From Apoderus coryli (Eukaryota > Arthropoda > Insecta > Coleoptera > Attelabidae), in contig OU452200.1 of the NCBI GenBank assembly GCA_911728435.2, positions 1,240,001-1,304,000 of the forward strand: a DNA stretch of 64,000 nucleotides, written 5' to 3'. The notes beneath the pieces are model-generated. The model was not told where the DNA came from. It searched no databases and was given only the letters and a program-made list of their open reading frames with translations. A program made the translations under genes and the position numbers. Each line of letters starts with the position of its first letter. Position 1 is the stretch's first letter. This document shows, piece after piece, positions 33,367 through 44,381 of this stretch.

Positions 33367-33967
33367 TCAGAGTAGATTGTAGATTGTAGATTGTTTTATC
33401 AGAGTCGTTTAGGCGGTTTGGCCTCCCCTCAATTCGACCTGCAGAAGATCTTTTGTTAATGACACTAATCTATGAATTGCCCAGCTGTCCCATACTTTTC
33501 TCTGGGGGCTAAATTCCTTGCCTCGTCAGGTGTTAGAGTCACCCCTCCATGGTGTTTTAGCCTTTTGCAGAAAAGTGCCATGCATTCACATAGCACGTTT
33601 TCTGTTGTCTCTGTTGCGTCGTCCTCGGTTAGGTCCAACTTTTTGAGATGGTACTTCACTGGGTGGTGTCCCGTAAAAAGGCCTGTAATTCGCATTAGGT
33701 CGCTTCTCTCTGTAGTTGGATAAGCTTCCTTGTGTTGGCCTCTGAAGGTTTGATAAACCTTTTTGATTGTCTTAGGCATGGAGTGTTTCTCCAGTAGGAC
33801 TTAAGTTGTTCCTTTTCCCATCTCCGAAATTCTTCCATGATATAGCTTTTTGGAAAGCCAAAGATGGGCTCCGGTTCCGCTTCGTTCCCCTCTATGCCTT
33901 CATGTCCTGGCACCCATGTCAGAGTAATTTTTTTCCCCTGAGCTGCCAGTTGCTTTAGGGTCTGTTT
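33367..33967 (-). pseudogene. LINE 3' fragment (RNase H family), second copy
   Basis: Same family as 18086-19090. It contains WVPGHEGIEGNEA then jumps to PEPIFGFPKS, losing about 13 residues that include part of the RNase H end. The C-terminal finger has lost its first CX2C pair (DLTEDD runs directly into ATETTE). There are frame shifts near 33710 and elsewhere. The 5' truncation is near 33967. The 3' tail shows three TAGATTG units (33375-33396), read on the element strand as CAATCTA repeats. Confidence 0.8.
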
Positions 33968-34024
33968 TTTTGTATTCAATAGTTTTTTGGTATAAAAGTT
34001 TAAACTGTTTAATCTAATAAGCAA

Positions 34025-34440
34025 ATTGTTGCAGACAAAAGATTATGATCTAGCATCTGCACTTTTTCAGGATCTTCGATCGGATAAATCATTTAATGAA
34101 AATTATTGTTGATGCAAGAGAACTGGCTGACGAAATTGACGTTGAAGCCAATTTTGAAACAACGAAGCTCGAGATGAACCGATCGAGAATTGTAAGGTAG
34201 ATTTTTTTATTTTACAATTGACAAGACACTAAATGCAATAAATACTAAAGAACTTAGCGGTAGTAATTAGTTTCAATATTTTTATATATATGATTTAAAG
34301 GTCATGTCTAAAGAAAATATTTTAAAACATTGCAACGATCTAGAATTGTAATTCTGTTGATATTAATGGGGTAGAATTAGCAGAAGAAATTTGTGCAGTA
34401 TCTGGGCTTATGGGCAAAAAAGCCCAAGCACTGTTGTGTT
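34025..34440 (+). pseudogene. hAT-type transposase fragment
   Basis: DYDLASALFQDLRSDKSFNE (34030-34095), then in a shifted frame IIVDARELADEIDVEANFET (34100-34160). This matches the hAT/ZMYM-like segment with LQDLRSDESF...A.ELA.EI.VE. After a possible intron-like gap, INGVELAEEICAVSGLM near 34365 matches the next conserved block. No ends found. Confidence 0.7.
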
Positions 34441-34444
34441 TTTA

Positions 34445-35384
34445 AATGTTTATTATGTATTACATATATTGTTTTAAATATTCATTTAAAACATAATTTT
34501 TATTTGATTTAAAAGAACTGGCGGAAAATTGCCTGTTTGTCCGGGGTGACTGAAGGCTAGAGCTGGCCCTGGTTATAGAAACAAAACGAAAAGAAAACGA
34601 GAGAAAATACGGAAAATCTGAAAAATAAAAACAGAAGAAACAAAGTGTTGCAGAGAAGAAAGAAGTAAAAAACTCGCGAAATTCGACAAGTTATCTTAGA
34701 GACCTTAAAATTGACACGTTTGGTTTTTCTCCAATACCGACTGGAGACTGTGATGACCTGATTCTCGGGTGAACAAACGAAGGTACTCAAAACTAGTGAA
34801 TTTTTTAATGATTTCACAACGTTCAGAAGGCGTAATTCGCTAAATGATGCGGGGTTTTCACTTCTAAAAGAACACCACAAACATATTAGTAGGAACATGA
34901 AATTAGAATCCAATTTTAAAAGTGCTTTAATTATTTTGTCAACGTATATAGAAATACACATTTATTTACAGCCCTTTGAATATCTCTGAGAAGAAGAGTG
35001 TCGAATATTACCAGTAGCGAGCTTTTACACAAATTGTTATTATATTTTCTATATCGCTTAGTATAATGGATCGGTTAGGTAGTAATTAAGTAATGTGCGG
35101 CCGGCCTAAATCACAAGAGGCGCATAAATTTATTAACGCATTGTATATTGTTTGAATATGCCCGTGTGCTCAATGTTATGCTAATGCGTTCAGCATTAAA
35201 CGTGATTATTGTTAACGAACTCAAGTCATCCGGATCCGTACAGGGTTTTGCGTAACCTACACGGTTATGTAGAAATAATATTAAACCTAATAGCAGAAAA
35301 ATGTCAAGTAAGTTTTGTAAGTAGGAACTTTTCATTTAGAGCTTGTATAAAAACTTACAGGGATGTCTACTTCACGGGTCTTCC
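34445..35384. other. Non-coding stretch
   Basis: No gene recognised. An A- and G-rich stretch at 34575-34680 produces a long but low-complexity minus-strand frame. Confidence 0.55.
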
Positions 35385-35752
35385 AGGCTAGTAAAATTAA
35401 ACTTGTGGAGCAATTCACCGTGGTTAATCCCACTTGTATGGGGTTGAAGCATGGACCCTCAAGAAAAACCACATCGAGAAACTACAAGCATTCGAAATGT
35501 GTTCCCTGGACCGATAGAGACTAATACCTGGGTCATATAATGGGACGACAGAAATACACACTTCTCCGACTGATAGTCCAGGATTAGTGAAAAGCGCAGC
35601 ATTGGAAGACGCCGTGTGTCGTGGCTAAAGATCCTGAGGAATTGGTTTAACTGTAGCAATGTTCAACTGTTCAGAGCTGCAGTCAACAAGGTCCGGATTG
35701 CTGTGATGATAGCAAACATCCGATAAGAGATGCACTATAAGAAGAAGAATAC
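35385..35752 (+). pseudogene. RTE/Dong-like LINE C-terminus, second copy
   Basis: LYGVEAWTLKKNHIEKLQAF near 35436, then a deletion, YLGHIMGRQKYTLLRLIVQ near 35527, and RRVSWLKILRNWFN in another frame near 35610. It ends in VMIANIR and a stop at 35724-35726, followed by an AAGAAGAAG tail. Same clade as 25340-26010 but shorter and more damaged. Confidence 0.75.
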
Positions 35753-35755
35753 CTC

Positions 35756-36062
35756 CTGAAGGCCCATTTGCTTTGAGGGTTACATATTTTAGGAATCGAC
35801 GCTGTCCTCGCCCTATAGTGTTAATGTATTTTGAGTATATTGGGAGACGAAATTAATGAGGTATAATCGTCAGAAATGCCATAAGGAATAACAGATGTCC
35901 CAAATTTGAGCCCTGACGTACAACAGATGCAGCGATAAATGATGGTAGTTCAGGGACCTATGGGAGAAAAGGCTGCTGGGTTAGGTTGATATACCACCTA
36001 TTTTTGAATTGAAAATGGCTTTCAATTGAACAATAAAAATCCAGGGCTGTATTTAAAAAAAC
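35756..36062. other. Non-coding stretch
   Basis: Nothing recognised. Confidence 0.5.
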
Positions 36063-36342
36063 GAAGTTGATGATTTTTTTTCCTCTTAATTTTCTTGAAC
36101 CATATATTTATAATTTTTTGGATATCTTTCTTGGGTTTATGGTTCGCATTAACAAACAATGGTGAGATAAAAAAATTTAATTATTATTATTAGTCTCCTT
36201 TTTGAAGACAAAAATTGTTTTGTCGAAACGTCGTAGGGAAGAAAAGAATTGACATGAAATAAAAAATTTTTATCTCACCATTGTTTGTTAATGCGAACCA
36301 AAAACCCAAGAAAGATATCCAAAAAAAAAAGAAGTTGATGAT
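36063..36342. mobile_element. Penelope-like foldback element C
   Basis: Arms of about 60 bp (36115-36176 and 36263-36326) are inverted copies, ending TTTTTTGGATATC and GATATCCAAAAAA. The spacer contains a hammerhead-like motif (36202-36228). The direct repeat GAAGTTGATGAT (about 36063-36074 and 36331-36342) is the probable target duplication. About 40 bp lie between the left duplication and the left arm only. The plan matches elements A and B, though their sequences differ. Confidence 0.7.
36202..36228 (+). ncRNA. Hammerhead-like motif, element C
   Basis: TTGAAGA, then C, helix II AAAA/TTTT with ATTG loop (extendable to GACAAAA/TTTTGTC), GAAA, ACGT followed by C36232. This gives a GUC cleavage triplet, the best in natural hammerheads. 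CC at 36197-36198 and neighbours pair with GGG at 36236-36238 as helix I. Confidence 0.5.
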
Positions 36343-38795
36343 GGTTTTTCAAAAACGAAACGTTGTAGTGAAACTTTGTAAACACTAGCTTATTACCCTC
36401 AAAAAATAACAATGAGAAAGTGCTTTTAATTTTTTTATATCTGTAAAAATAACGTCAGAAATAAATAAAAACGAAAATTGCAAGAAATAGTTTTTTCAAA
36501 AATTCTCGAAAACGGCTAAAGTTATTTAACTTTTGAAAATACCATTTAAAAGGTGTTTAAATTGTACAACTTTTCTCTAACTTAACCGACATTGTAACTC
36601 CTACCGTTTCCAAGATTCCAATCTTATCTTGAACGCAGTATATAAACGGATTTATCTGGCACACCTTCGATTTTCGACAACAAAAAACATCCAAAGCAAT
36701 AATAGCGTTGCCCAGTGAGTGGACCTACAAAGGTCCACCAGCCGCGGTCAAATTGGATAATTTCCAAACTTTATTACGTTGGGTGGCTGATGAATATCAG
36801 GATCATGCTCGGAAACCCGAAAATGCTGAAAAGTAGAAATAAAATGTAACAATAAAAATATATAAGATAGGCTTCGAATTTTGTAATATTTCTTTTAAAA
36901 AATGTTTTTCATTTTCAAGGTTTGTGTTTTACTGCAGATATAACCAAAGTCGATTTTTTTAATATACTTTTTAGCGCCCAAGAATTATATTTTTGATGTT
37001 TTTTCGTCATACCAAATAAGTCATAATTTGTCCAAATGATACGTTTTGTTCGTTTCCTGAAACTTTAGAAAAAGTCTTTTCAAAAATAACCGATTCATTT
37101 ATGGTTATACTCAGAATGCAAAAAAAACACTCATATTGTAAGCTATTAGTTAATCAATTAAAATTCACAAACCGTATATTAAGAAGCCACGTCTTTTCGT
37201 CTTATTTATAAATTTCTTGGCTTCACTTTTCATCACATTAACCTTAACGGAACTCATATTCAATGTAAACTATTTTTTTTTTTTAACTTATTAGCATAAT
37301 TGTTCTCTTTCCATTTTTTCGTCTGTTTGAATTTCAAGTCAAATACGCATTCCAGTCTGACATCTAATTGATCACGTTTTTACAATTTAATTGACAAATC
37401 CATAAATCACCAGTCACGATTTCGGCTACAGCTCTAAGTGCCTGTATTCCCATAACTTTTAAATGCAAACTGAAAAATGCTTGAACTTACTTAGATATAC
37501 AACAGTTTTTTTTGTTTTTGTTAAGGATCATTTATTTATGTTATAGAGTTTTTGTTGCTTTGTTCATGTATAGGGCGGCACATAATTTCTATAATATTGT
37601 TTTAATTTTGTGTACTACTTTCACGGACATTTGTCCATCTTACTTTTTAAAAATTAGATTTTTTAAATGGTGAACACTGTCGACTTCAATTTGACGAGCC
37701 CTTCCCAAGACATTTTCCATAACTCTGATTATCATGTCAAGCCTCAATTGTTGAATTTCATCAAACAGTGTACCTTTAAGGTAGTCCCAGAGGAAATAAA
37801 ACTGTTGCCATTAAATCTGACAATCAGAATAGCCAGTTGAAATTTGAAAGTGTCGAAATTAATCAGTCTCCAAAATCGCTCTTAAGGGAGTCCGATGGAA
37901 ATCTTAAACAAACATATTCCATTCAAAAAGACCCTGTACACGGCACTGGAATCATAACATTATATTGACCAAACCCTGACTCTATAGCCATATATGCCGA
38001 CAACGACGACGTTTCCTAATTATAAACTTCTGATAAGCAAAAACTGACCGGTCTATAAACTCTCTCTATCCGTTAGTTTTTCTTTTTCTTATATACCTAC
38101 TCTTTCTCTATGTGTATATGTATATTTGTATACGTTTTTGCAGATATGCAAATACACTTTATCATAATAAAGTGCCTTGAATATAAATAAAGTGGAAAAA
38201 TGTATACCTAAACCTATTCGACTGCACGAATACCCATATTTTATCACTAGTTTTTTTTATTCAGCTGGTGTTCGGCTGGTTGGCTTATAAATATCTCAAT
38301 GTGCTTATCTGAATTTTTTAATATAAAAATAACTTTCAGCGACAAAAATTTACTTTACAGAGCGATAAGTTAGCAACTGTTTCTTTTTTGCCATTTCTAG
38401 AATCAAACTAACCTCATTTGGACTCAACAAAAGGATGGCCACTTGCTTTTAGAACACTATAATAAAAATTAGAAAATTAGTGTTCTAAAACCAAAATATC
38501 GAGTGGTGTGGCTGCCTGATGAGTATAAACGAGTACGAAATATGCGCATATATAATAGTCTCTAGTTGATATTTTGCTTGTAATTCAATGCCAGTCGTGG
38601 TACCAGCCAGTGGAGTAGGTATTTTGCCTTGTTCTCTAAATTTATACATAAGATTTTCGATAGCGGGGACAGATCGAAACATTCACTTTCTTATTTTCTA
38701 CAAAAATATGTTTTTACCTATCAATAAAATCGCATCTAACAAAAATAACATCACATTCTAAATATTATATACCTACATTAAGCTCTAAACAAACG
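36343..38795. other. Long AT-rich non-coding stretch
   Basis: No gene recognised. A frame of about 55 codons without a start (36666-36835, including ALPSEWTYKGPPAAVKLDNF and RWVADEY) looks protein-like, but I cannot place it. Nothing else stands out. Confidence 0.5.
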
Positions 38796-38799
38796 GTTA

Positions 38800-39485
38800 T
38801 CTGTGCACCAGGTACAGAGAGCGTGCAAATTACTCTCCAGATGATCGCAATCATTCAAGGAATTAATGGGCTGGAAGATCTTCAGATCGTCAGAATAAGC
38901 AAGCCTACCACACGTAAAAGACTCAATTAAGTCATTAATGAAAATATTGTGAACAATATAGGACCGAGATTGGAACCCTAGACTTGGAAGGAAAACGAAA
39001 TACTTTTTGACTTCATAATCTACAAACTGTAATCGTTCGAATAGATATCATCGGAAGAAGTTGACCAAACGATAAGAGAAACCAAAATTCTGTAATTTAG
39101 ACAACAAATTGTAGTAATCGGTCAAATGCTTTGCAAAAAACGGTATAAATTACGTCCACCTGCTGGAGATCATCAATAGCTGAACATATGAAAATCTATT
39201 CTGAAGCTGAGAATAAATTTTCTCATATATTACAATCTCTAGAACTTTAGAGAAGTTACAAAGAAGAAAAATTGGCCTGTAGTTGCTAATCACATCAGAC
39301 TTCCCTGATTTAAGGATAGGTGTAACTTTTGCTGTTTTCCAGGAAATAGGAAACGTGGAAGCCTCAAGAATTTGCTTAAAAATATGTTGCAATGATGCAG
39401 AGAGCACACTGATGCAGTCTTTCACAAGGAACTGACAAAATGCAAAATGCATCAAGATCCACAAAGGTTTGCTTAACAAAAATAA
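38800..39485 (-). pseudogene. Jockey-like LINE RT fragment
   Basis: The minus strand from 39485 carries FPISWKTAKVTPILKSGKSD and ISNYRPIFLLCNFSKVLEI. In other frames it continues with CKAFD, VHNIFINDLIESF, and a YSDDLKIF block corresponding to the catalytic FADD. Several frame shifts and stops; both ends truncated. It has lost the SKAFD aspartate context and cannot be functional. Confidence 0.75.
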
Positions 39486-39489
39486 AAAC

Positions 39490-41088
39490 ATTGTTGATGT
39501 AAGCTGTCTTCTACTGGTTACCCATAAATGGTTTGTCTTCCACGATGTGTTTCACTGTTTCCAGTTCCGTATTGGATGATCAATTTTATACAAAAATTCT
39601 TGCACCGATCCATGGCAAATACAGCAGATGCTTAAAGATCAAAAGCATTATAACGAACAACCCATGCAATCCTGTGCTTAGTAAACTATTTAATAAATTT
39701 CTTTTAATATTATGTACCTATATACTCGTACATCGAGGACAGATATACTCAGAACTTTCTAACTCATTAAACTTTAAAAATACGTAATAATTGAAGCAGT
39801 TTTTAAATTTAATATAAAGCCACTTAATAATAAACTGGTCTCATTAATATTAAAACACAAACAGCCGACATCTGTTTTATTTTATTTTACATTACGCATT
39901 TCAATAATATTATGATTTCCGCTGATTGCCATCATGATCAGTGGGGCCTGATTACCATCCAGTCCATAATTCCTGTCAGAACTTAATAATATTTATTATG
40001 AATACGTATTATAACTACTCGTTCGTACATATGTATGGGTACCACATATTCTTACATACATACATACATATAAACATTCCTGCTTTTGTTTCAGATATAT
40101 TAATAAACCAATATATTGCACAAAAGAAGTCCGTCAACGACATGATTTTACCGGTAACTTGTTGTTGATAACTGGCTGACAACTAAGTAAGAAGTCCTAG
40201 AATGTTTGGGTACAAGGTAGGCACCATAAGTTTGATAGTATATTATTCACAAAGTATAATATAGCGATGGCTATTACTCCCGAAGGTGACGTTTAAGGCG
40301 AGAGTTTGGCCGGATACAATCTTGTGAGACTCAGTTTTTAGAAACTATAATATTGGGTCTTGTTTAAGTAAAGCTAATGCAGAATACGTACGTAATATTT
40401 ACGTATTCAAATAACAGATTTTCCTATGCTAACTTGAGCCATGCCTCAGTTTACTCGATATGTAGTTTGTTCATAATTGATAGTGCTAGGTTCTAGAGTG
40501 AACATTTATTGTTATTTGAAACTCAAAACGTACATTTTCGTATTGATACCAATTCGTGTTGGTCGTTTTAATTATAGACAAATGTAACCTTCCTTAGCTT
40601 TAGATACAAATCAAAGTGACTTGCGTACTTTTAAAGGATATTTAAACCCACGAAATGAGTTGTTGGAAGTGGAATGTATGTCTGAAGTCTGCCGTAGGAA
40701 TATATTCACGATCGTCTGCCAGTGTGGGATACTATATTCATTCTGCAAAATAGAGAATGTTTTGTATTGAAAACTCATCTTTTTCTTTCTACTTAAAGCA
40801 ATTTAAAACATTTTATTTTATTCTGTGTTAGGTTTTAATACTGCTTTTAAAGAATTTCCTCCCATAGATAAAACGTATTAAAATTTTTTTTAAGAAATAC
40901 TATGTCGCGCTTTAGAAATTGAAAGTGCTATCCTTGAAAAAGTTTCGGATTTTGATAAAAAGTGATCGCCAAGTTTATTGCAAATATAAAGAAAAGACAA
41001 AATAATAAATTGTTTATAATTGGCTAAACACTTAACCTAAAATTGTCTAAAACAAAAAACGGATCCATCCGGAAGTTGTAAGTATCTA
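39490..41088. other. Non-coding stretch
   Basis: No gene recognised. A TACA microsatellite lies at 40055-40070. Confidence 0.55.
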
Positions 41089-41732
41089 CAAGGCATGTTT
41101 TAAGTGAGTACCGTTTTGGAATTAAAAAAAGACGTGCAGAGATATCGCAATAATTTTATTTTTACATGAAAGCCTGTACCTTAATCTACTTTTCTACATA
41201 ATTTCCGTGAATATTGAGGCACTTGTCATAACATGGCACCAGTTTTTGAATACCCTCCTCATAAAATTCTGCCGCCTGACTTGTTAACCACTGTATCACA
41301 AATGTTTTGACTTCGTTATCATTTTTTAGACCAAATTGTTACTGGTGACGAAACATGGGTGGCCTACGTCACACCAGAATCGAAACAACAATCCATGGAA
41401 TGGCGACATTCATCATCACCCAAAAGAGTGAAGTTTAAGCAAACAATTTCTGCCCGGAAAATCATGTGCACAGTTTTTTGGGACAGAAAAGGAGTATTGC
41501 TAGTGGAGTTTCTGCATTTGTGATACAGTGGTTAACAAGTCAGGCGGCAGAATTTTATGAAGAGGGTATTCAAAAACTGGTGCCACGTTATGACAAGTGC
41601 CTCAATATTCACGGAAATTATGTAGAAAAGTAGATTAAGGTACAGGCTTTCATGTAAAAATAAAATTATTGCGATATCTTTGTACGTCTTTTTTTAACTC
41701 CAAAACGGTACTTACTTAAAAAACATGCCTCG
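41089..41732. mobile_element. Mariner-derived foldback element
   Basis: TA target duplication at 41087-41088 and 41733-41734. The two arms, about 41089-41312 and 41518-41732, are inverted copies at well over 90 percent identity. Both encode the same mariner C-terminus, ending NIHGNYVEK, in opposite directions. The spacer (41325-41520) is plus-strand mariner coding with VTGDETWVAY and RKIMCTVFWDRKG. So the 3' part of a mariner has been duplicated in inverse orientation and replaces the 5' part. Confidence 0.85.
41325..41640 (+). pseudogene. Mariner transposase, middle and C-terminal pieces
   Basis: The VTGDETW block holds the first catalytic aspartate of a DD34D mariner. The frame reaches KGVLLVEFL, then jumps over the other two catalytic residues to VIQWLTSQAAEFYEEGIQKL, ending at TAG near 41631-41633. 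It cannot encode an active enzyme. Confidence 0.8.
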
Positions 41733-41734
41733 TA

Positions 41735-43435
41735 TATTCGAGTTTTAAGTGTCTCCTGAGGATACTAACAGTTTGAACAAGACGCGCGACGAGATTTAAT
41801 AAAGTGTTTTGTTAAAACGTTTATTTCAATATCACTCTTACACCAAAGGTCGCTTGGATTCGTATTAAACCACAAACTGACGAGCAGCCACTGCTCATCA
41901 CAAGTAACTTCAAAGCTCCCCCGTACATCGACCATACACACAATACTCCAGCTAGTTCAGAGCTATAATTCATTTTAAAATTTTAATTCATTATATTATA
42001 TTTTATTAAAGTAGAAGAACAATGGGTGACTTTGGTTCTTTTATATTGCCGCATACTTGTAAATATTTCAACAAATGGACCGTTTTTTTTTCTCTTCGGT
42101 TACATGCGTGTGGATCGGTTCCTTGTTTTTCTCGGCCCCTTTCCTCTCACTTATGCATAATTTCGAGAATATTGAGCTTGATCACAAAACAAGCATAACA
42201 AATAAATGGTAATATACTACCTACCTATGTTATGGATGTCTGTGTGTATACGATTAAATAATCCAATTAACCATCGGTTTTGAACGAAACGATACAGTAA
42301 ATCCACATACTGAAACATTTGAATTTGACTCAATTATTCTACGACGACGTTTCTCTGTTAAATCTTCCTGCATGACCTTTTAGTAACAATTGGTTTGTAT
42401 GATTGACTTTCTTACCATTGCAAAGACTCCACGTAACTCCAAAATCTTTGAAGAGCTGGGACAACTCTTAAAAGATGATGCCAAAGAGAAAACAAAACTG
42501 TTTAAGAAGTTTCTTTGCTTCAACAGGAATAACTCAGGTTGCCTCGTACATCTTTAAATAAAATAATTCGAATATTATGGAACATTGAGGAGTCTAGTTC
42601 GTTGTATTTCATCAGAAGAGTTGAGTTTCAACCTTAATGAAATATCAGCGAATTCTTGTGGTGTCGGATTTCGGTCTAATTTTTGCACAATCATAATTTG
42701 ATGAGTCACCCTTGCGAGAGTCTTTACAGCTGCCCATATCTTAAAGAACGGACATTCGGTACAACTACACACATAAGTATATTTATGTATAACTCATGAT
42801 TGACGTTGTATGTGTATGAAGTTGCGTGGATTTTCAGGAAATCGAGTTTTGATAACGGTCGAATGAATAAACAAACAAACTGAATTAACGATGAGTGATA
42901 ATAATATACTGTGTTCTATTATTGCGAACATGCGTTTAGGGACTCTTGTCTAACCATATACTATGCAGCTAGCGGCGTTTACAAACTATTTCAACTATAC
43001 TCTGGAATTTTAGTCGAGAAATTCTCTATTGCAATTCGAAATGAAATGTAATGAAATTATCGGTGTAGAAATCATTTCTATACCTACTCATGTGTCGTAA
43101 AAAAATATATAAAAATTGTCTTTGTCCTGATCCTTTTCAACTTTGATCTGGCCATAATTTCCTGATAACTAAAAAGAACTGCAAGATCATGCCTGCAAAC
43201 TTTTGTGAAAATATTGAAAATCAAGTAGGGATACGTATTTTGTGAAACACAATTAATCCAAACTAAAAGCTGATTTTCTCAGCTCAAATTTACTCTCAAC
43301 ACAGTACTTGTACTTGTCGTGTATTATAGAGCTGTTAGAGAAAGTCAAAAAAATGCTAGAATCGTGATTCGTTAGAGTTATTGGAGTTGAAAATGATAAT
43401 AGAAAACATTATTATTTGATCCTAAATTTTAACAT
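41735..43435. other. Non-coding stretch
   Basis: No gene recognised. A 65-codon minus-strand frame at 42575-42772 has no signature. Confidence 0.55.
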
Positions 43436-44014
43436 ACTAACACCTTTTTTATATTTCGGGATTAGAGCACAAAAATAAATATTAATCATCGAAAATCACT
43501 TTGTTGTTTTTCAAAATATTCCCCATGAAGATCTCTACACTTTTGCATGCGTTTGAAATAATTGTCGAAGCACTTTTGCCACTCTGATTGAGGTATCTCC
43601 AAAACATGCATTCTGAAAGCAGCAACCGCTTCTTCAGGTGTCGAAAAACGTTGACCTCTCAGTTGGTTTTTTACGTACGGGAATCAAAAGAAGTCATTCG
43701 GTGCCAAGTCAGGACTATACGGCGGATGACTCATCAAATCGATGTTTTGGGTGATCAAAAATGCAGTTGTTTGAGCCGATGTATGAGAGCTCGCATTGTC
43801 GTGATGATCCGTCTTCGGCGGTTGGTTTTCCTGATATCTTGGAAGACAACTGATGAATCTTTTAAGTTACTGTAAACAACAGAAATAGCGCTCGTATGTC
43901 AAAACGTTCTGAGTACGTATAACCTAAAAAATGTCCAACTTTACGATAGAGCTGTCAGTTGCCAGATTCCAACACCAGGGTTGCCAAATCCCGAAATATG
44001 AAAGGCAACCCTCG
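43436..44014 (-). mobile_element. Internally deleted mariner (5' UTR joined to C-terminus)
   Basis: On the minus strand the element starts with CGAGGGTTGCCTTTCATATT at 44014 and has a 5' untranslated part to about 43865. It jumps into the transposase at VVFQDIRKTNRR and continues through HPPYSPDLAPND and FPYVKN to the C-terminus near 43495. The closing end near 43436 shares CTTT.ATATTTCGGGATT with the start. The deletion removes the first catalytic aspartate region. Same family as 56500-57299, from which it differs by few changes. Confidence 0.85.
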
Positions 44015-44381
44015 CAGAGTAACCGGTGGCCATCAGCCTCAAATTTTTCAGCTATTCGTATTCGACCAAAAGGTTTAGTCTGGATTTCATTTAATATGTT
44101 CACGTGCAGATCACGCAGTGATTATTGTTTTGGCTTAGTATCTTTCTTCGATAAATAGACTATAGAACTGTTGACTTTACAAGAAGGCATGCCGATCAAT
44201 ACTGATAAACCTTCGTCCACCATAATCCAAGAAGTAATTTTGGTAAAAACTACAAGTTTTTAATTAAAATTTTTATTTTCTTTCAGTGCCACAATAACGC
44301 CTCGGTTGATTGCATTGTAGGGTCTGAGCGGACCCACTTATTTTGGAACTAGTTGGCATAAATAGACTTTAAGGATCCTAA
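44015..44381. other. Non-coding stretch
   Basis: Nothing recognised. TAGGGTCTGAGCGGACCCACTTA near 44318 resembles a piggyBac subterminal palindrome only loosely. Confidence 0.45.

Noticed and set aside
41752..41795. CTCCTGAGGATACTAACAG as a hammerhead core
   Set aside because: No GAAA at the right distance and no helix II pairing.
43588..43875. 95-codon plus-strand frame
   Set aside because: Antisense shadow of a minus-strand mariner transposase remnant.
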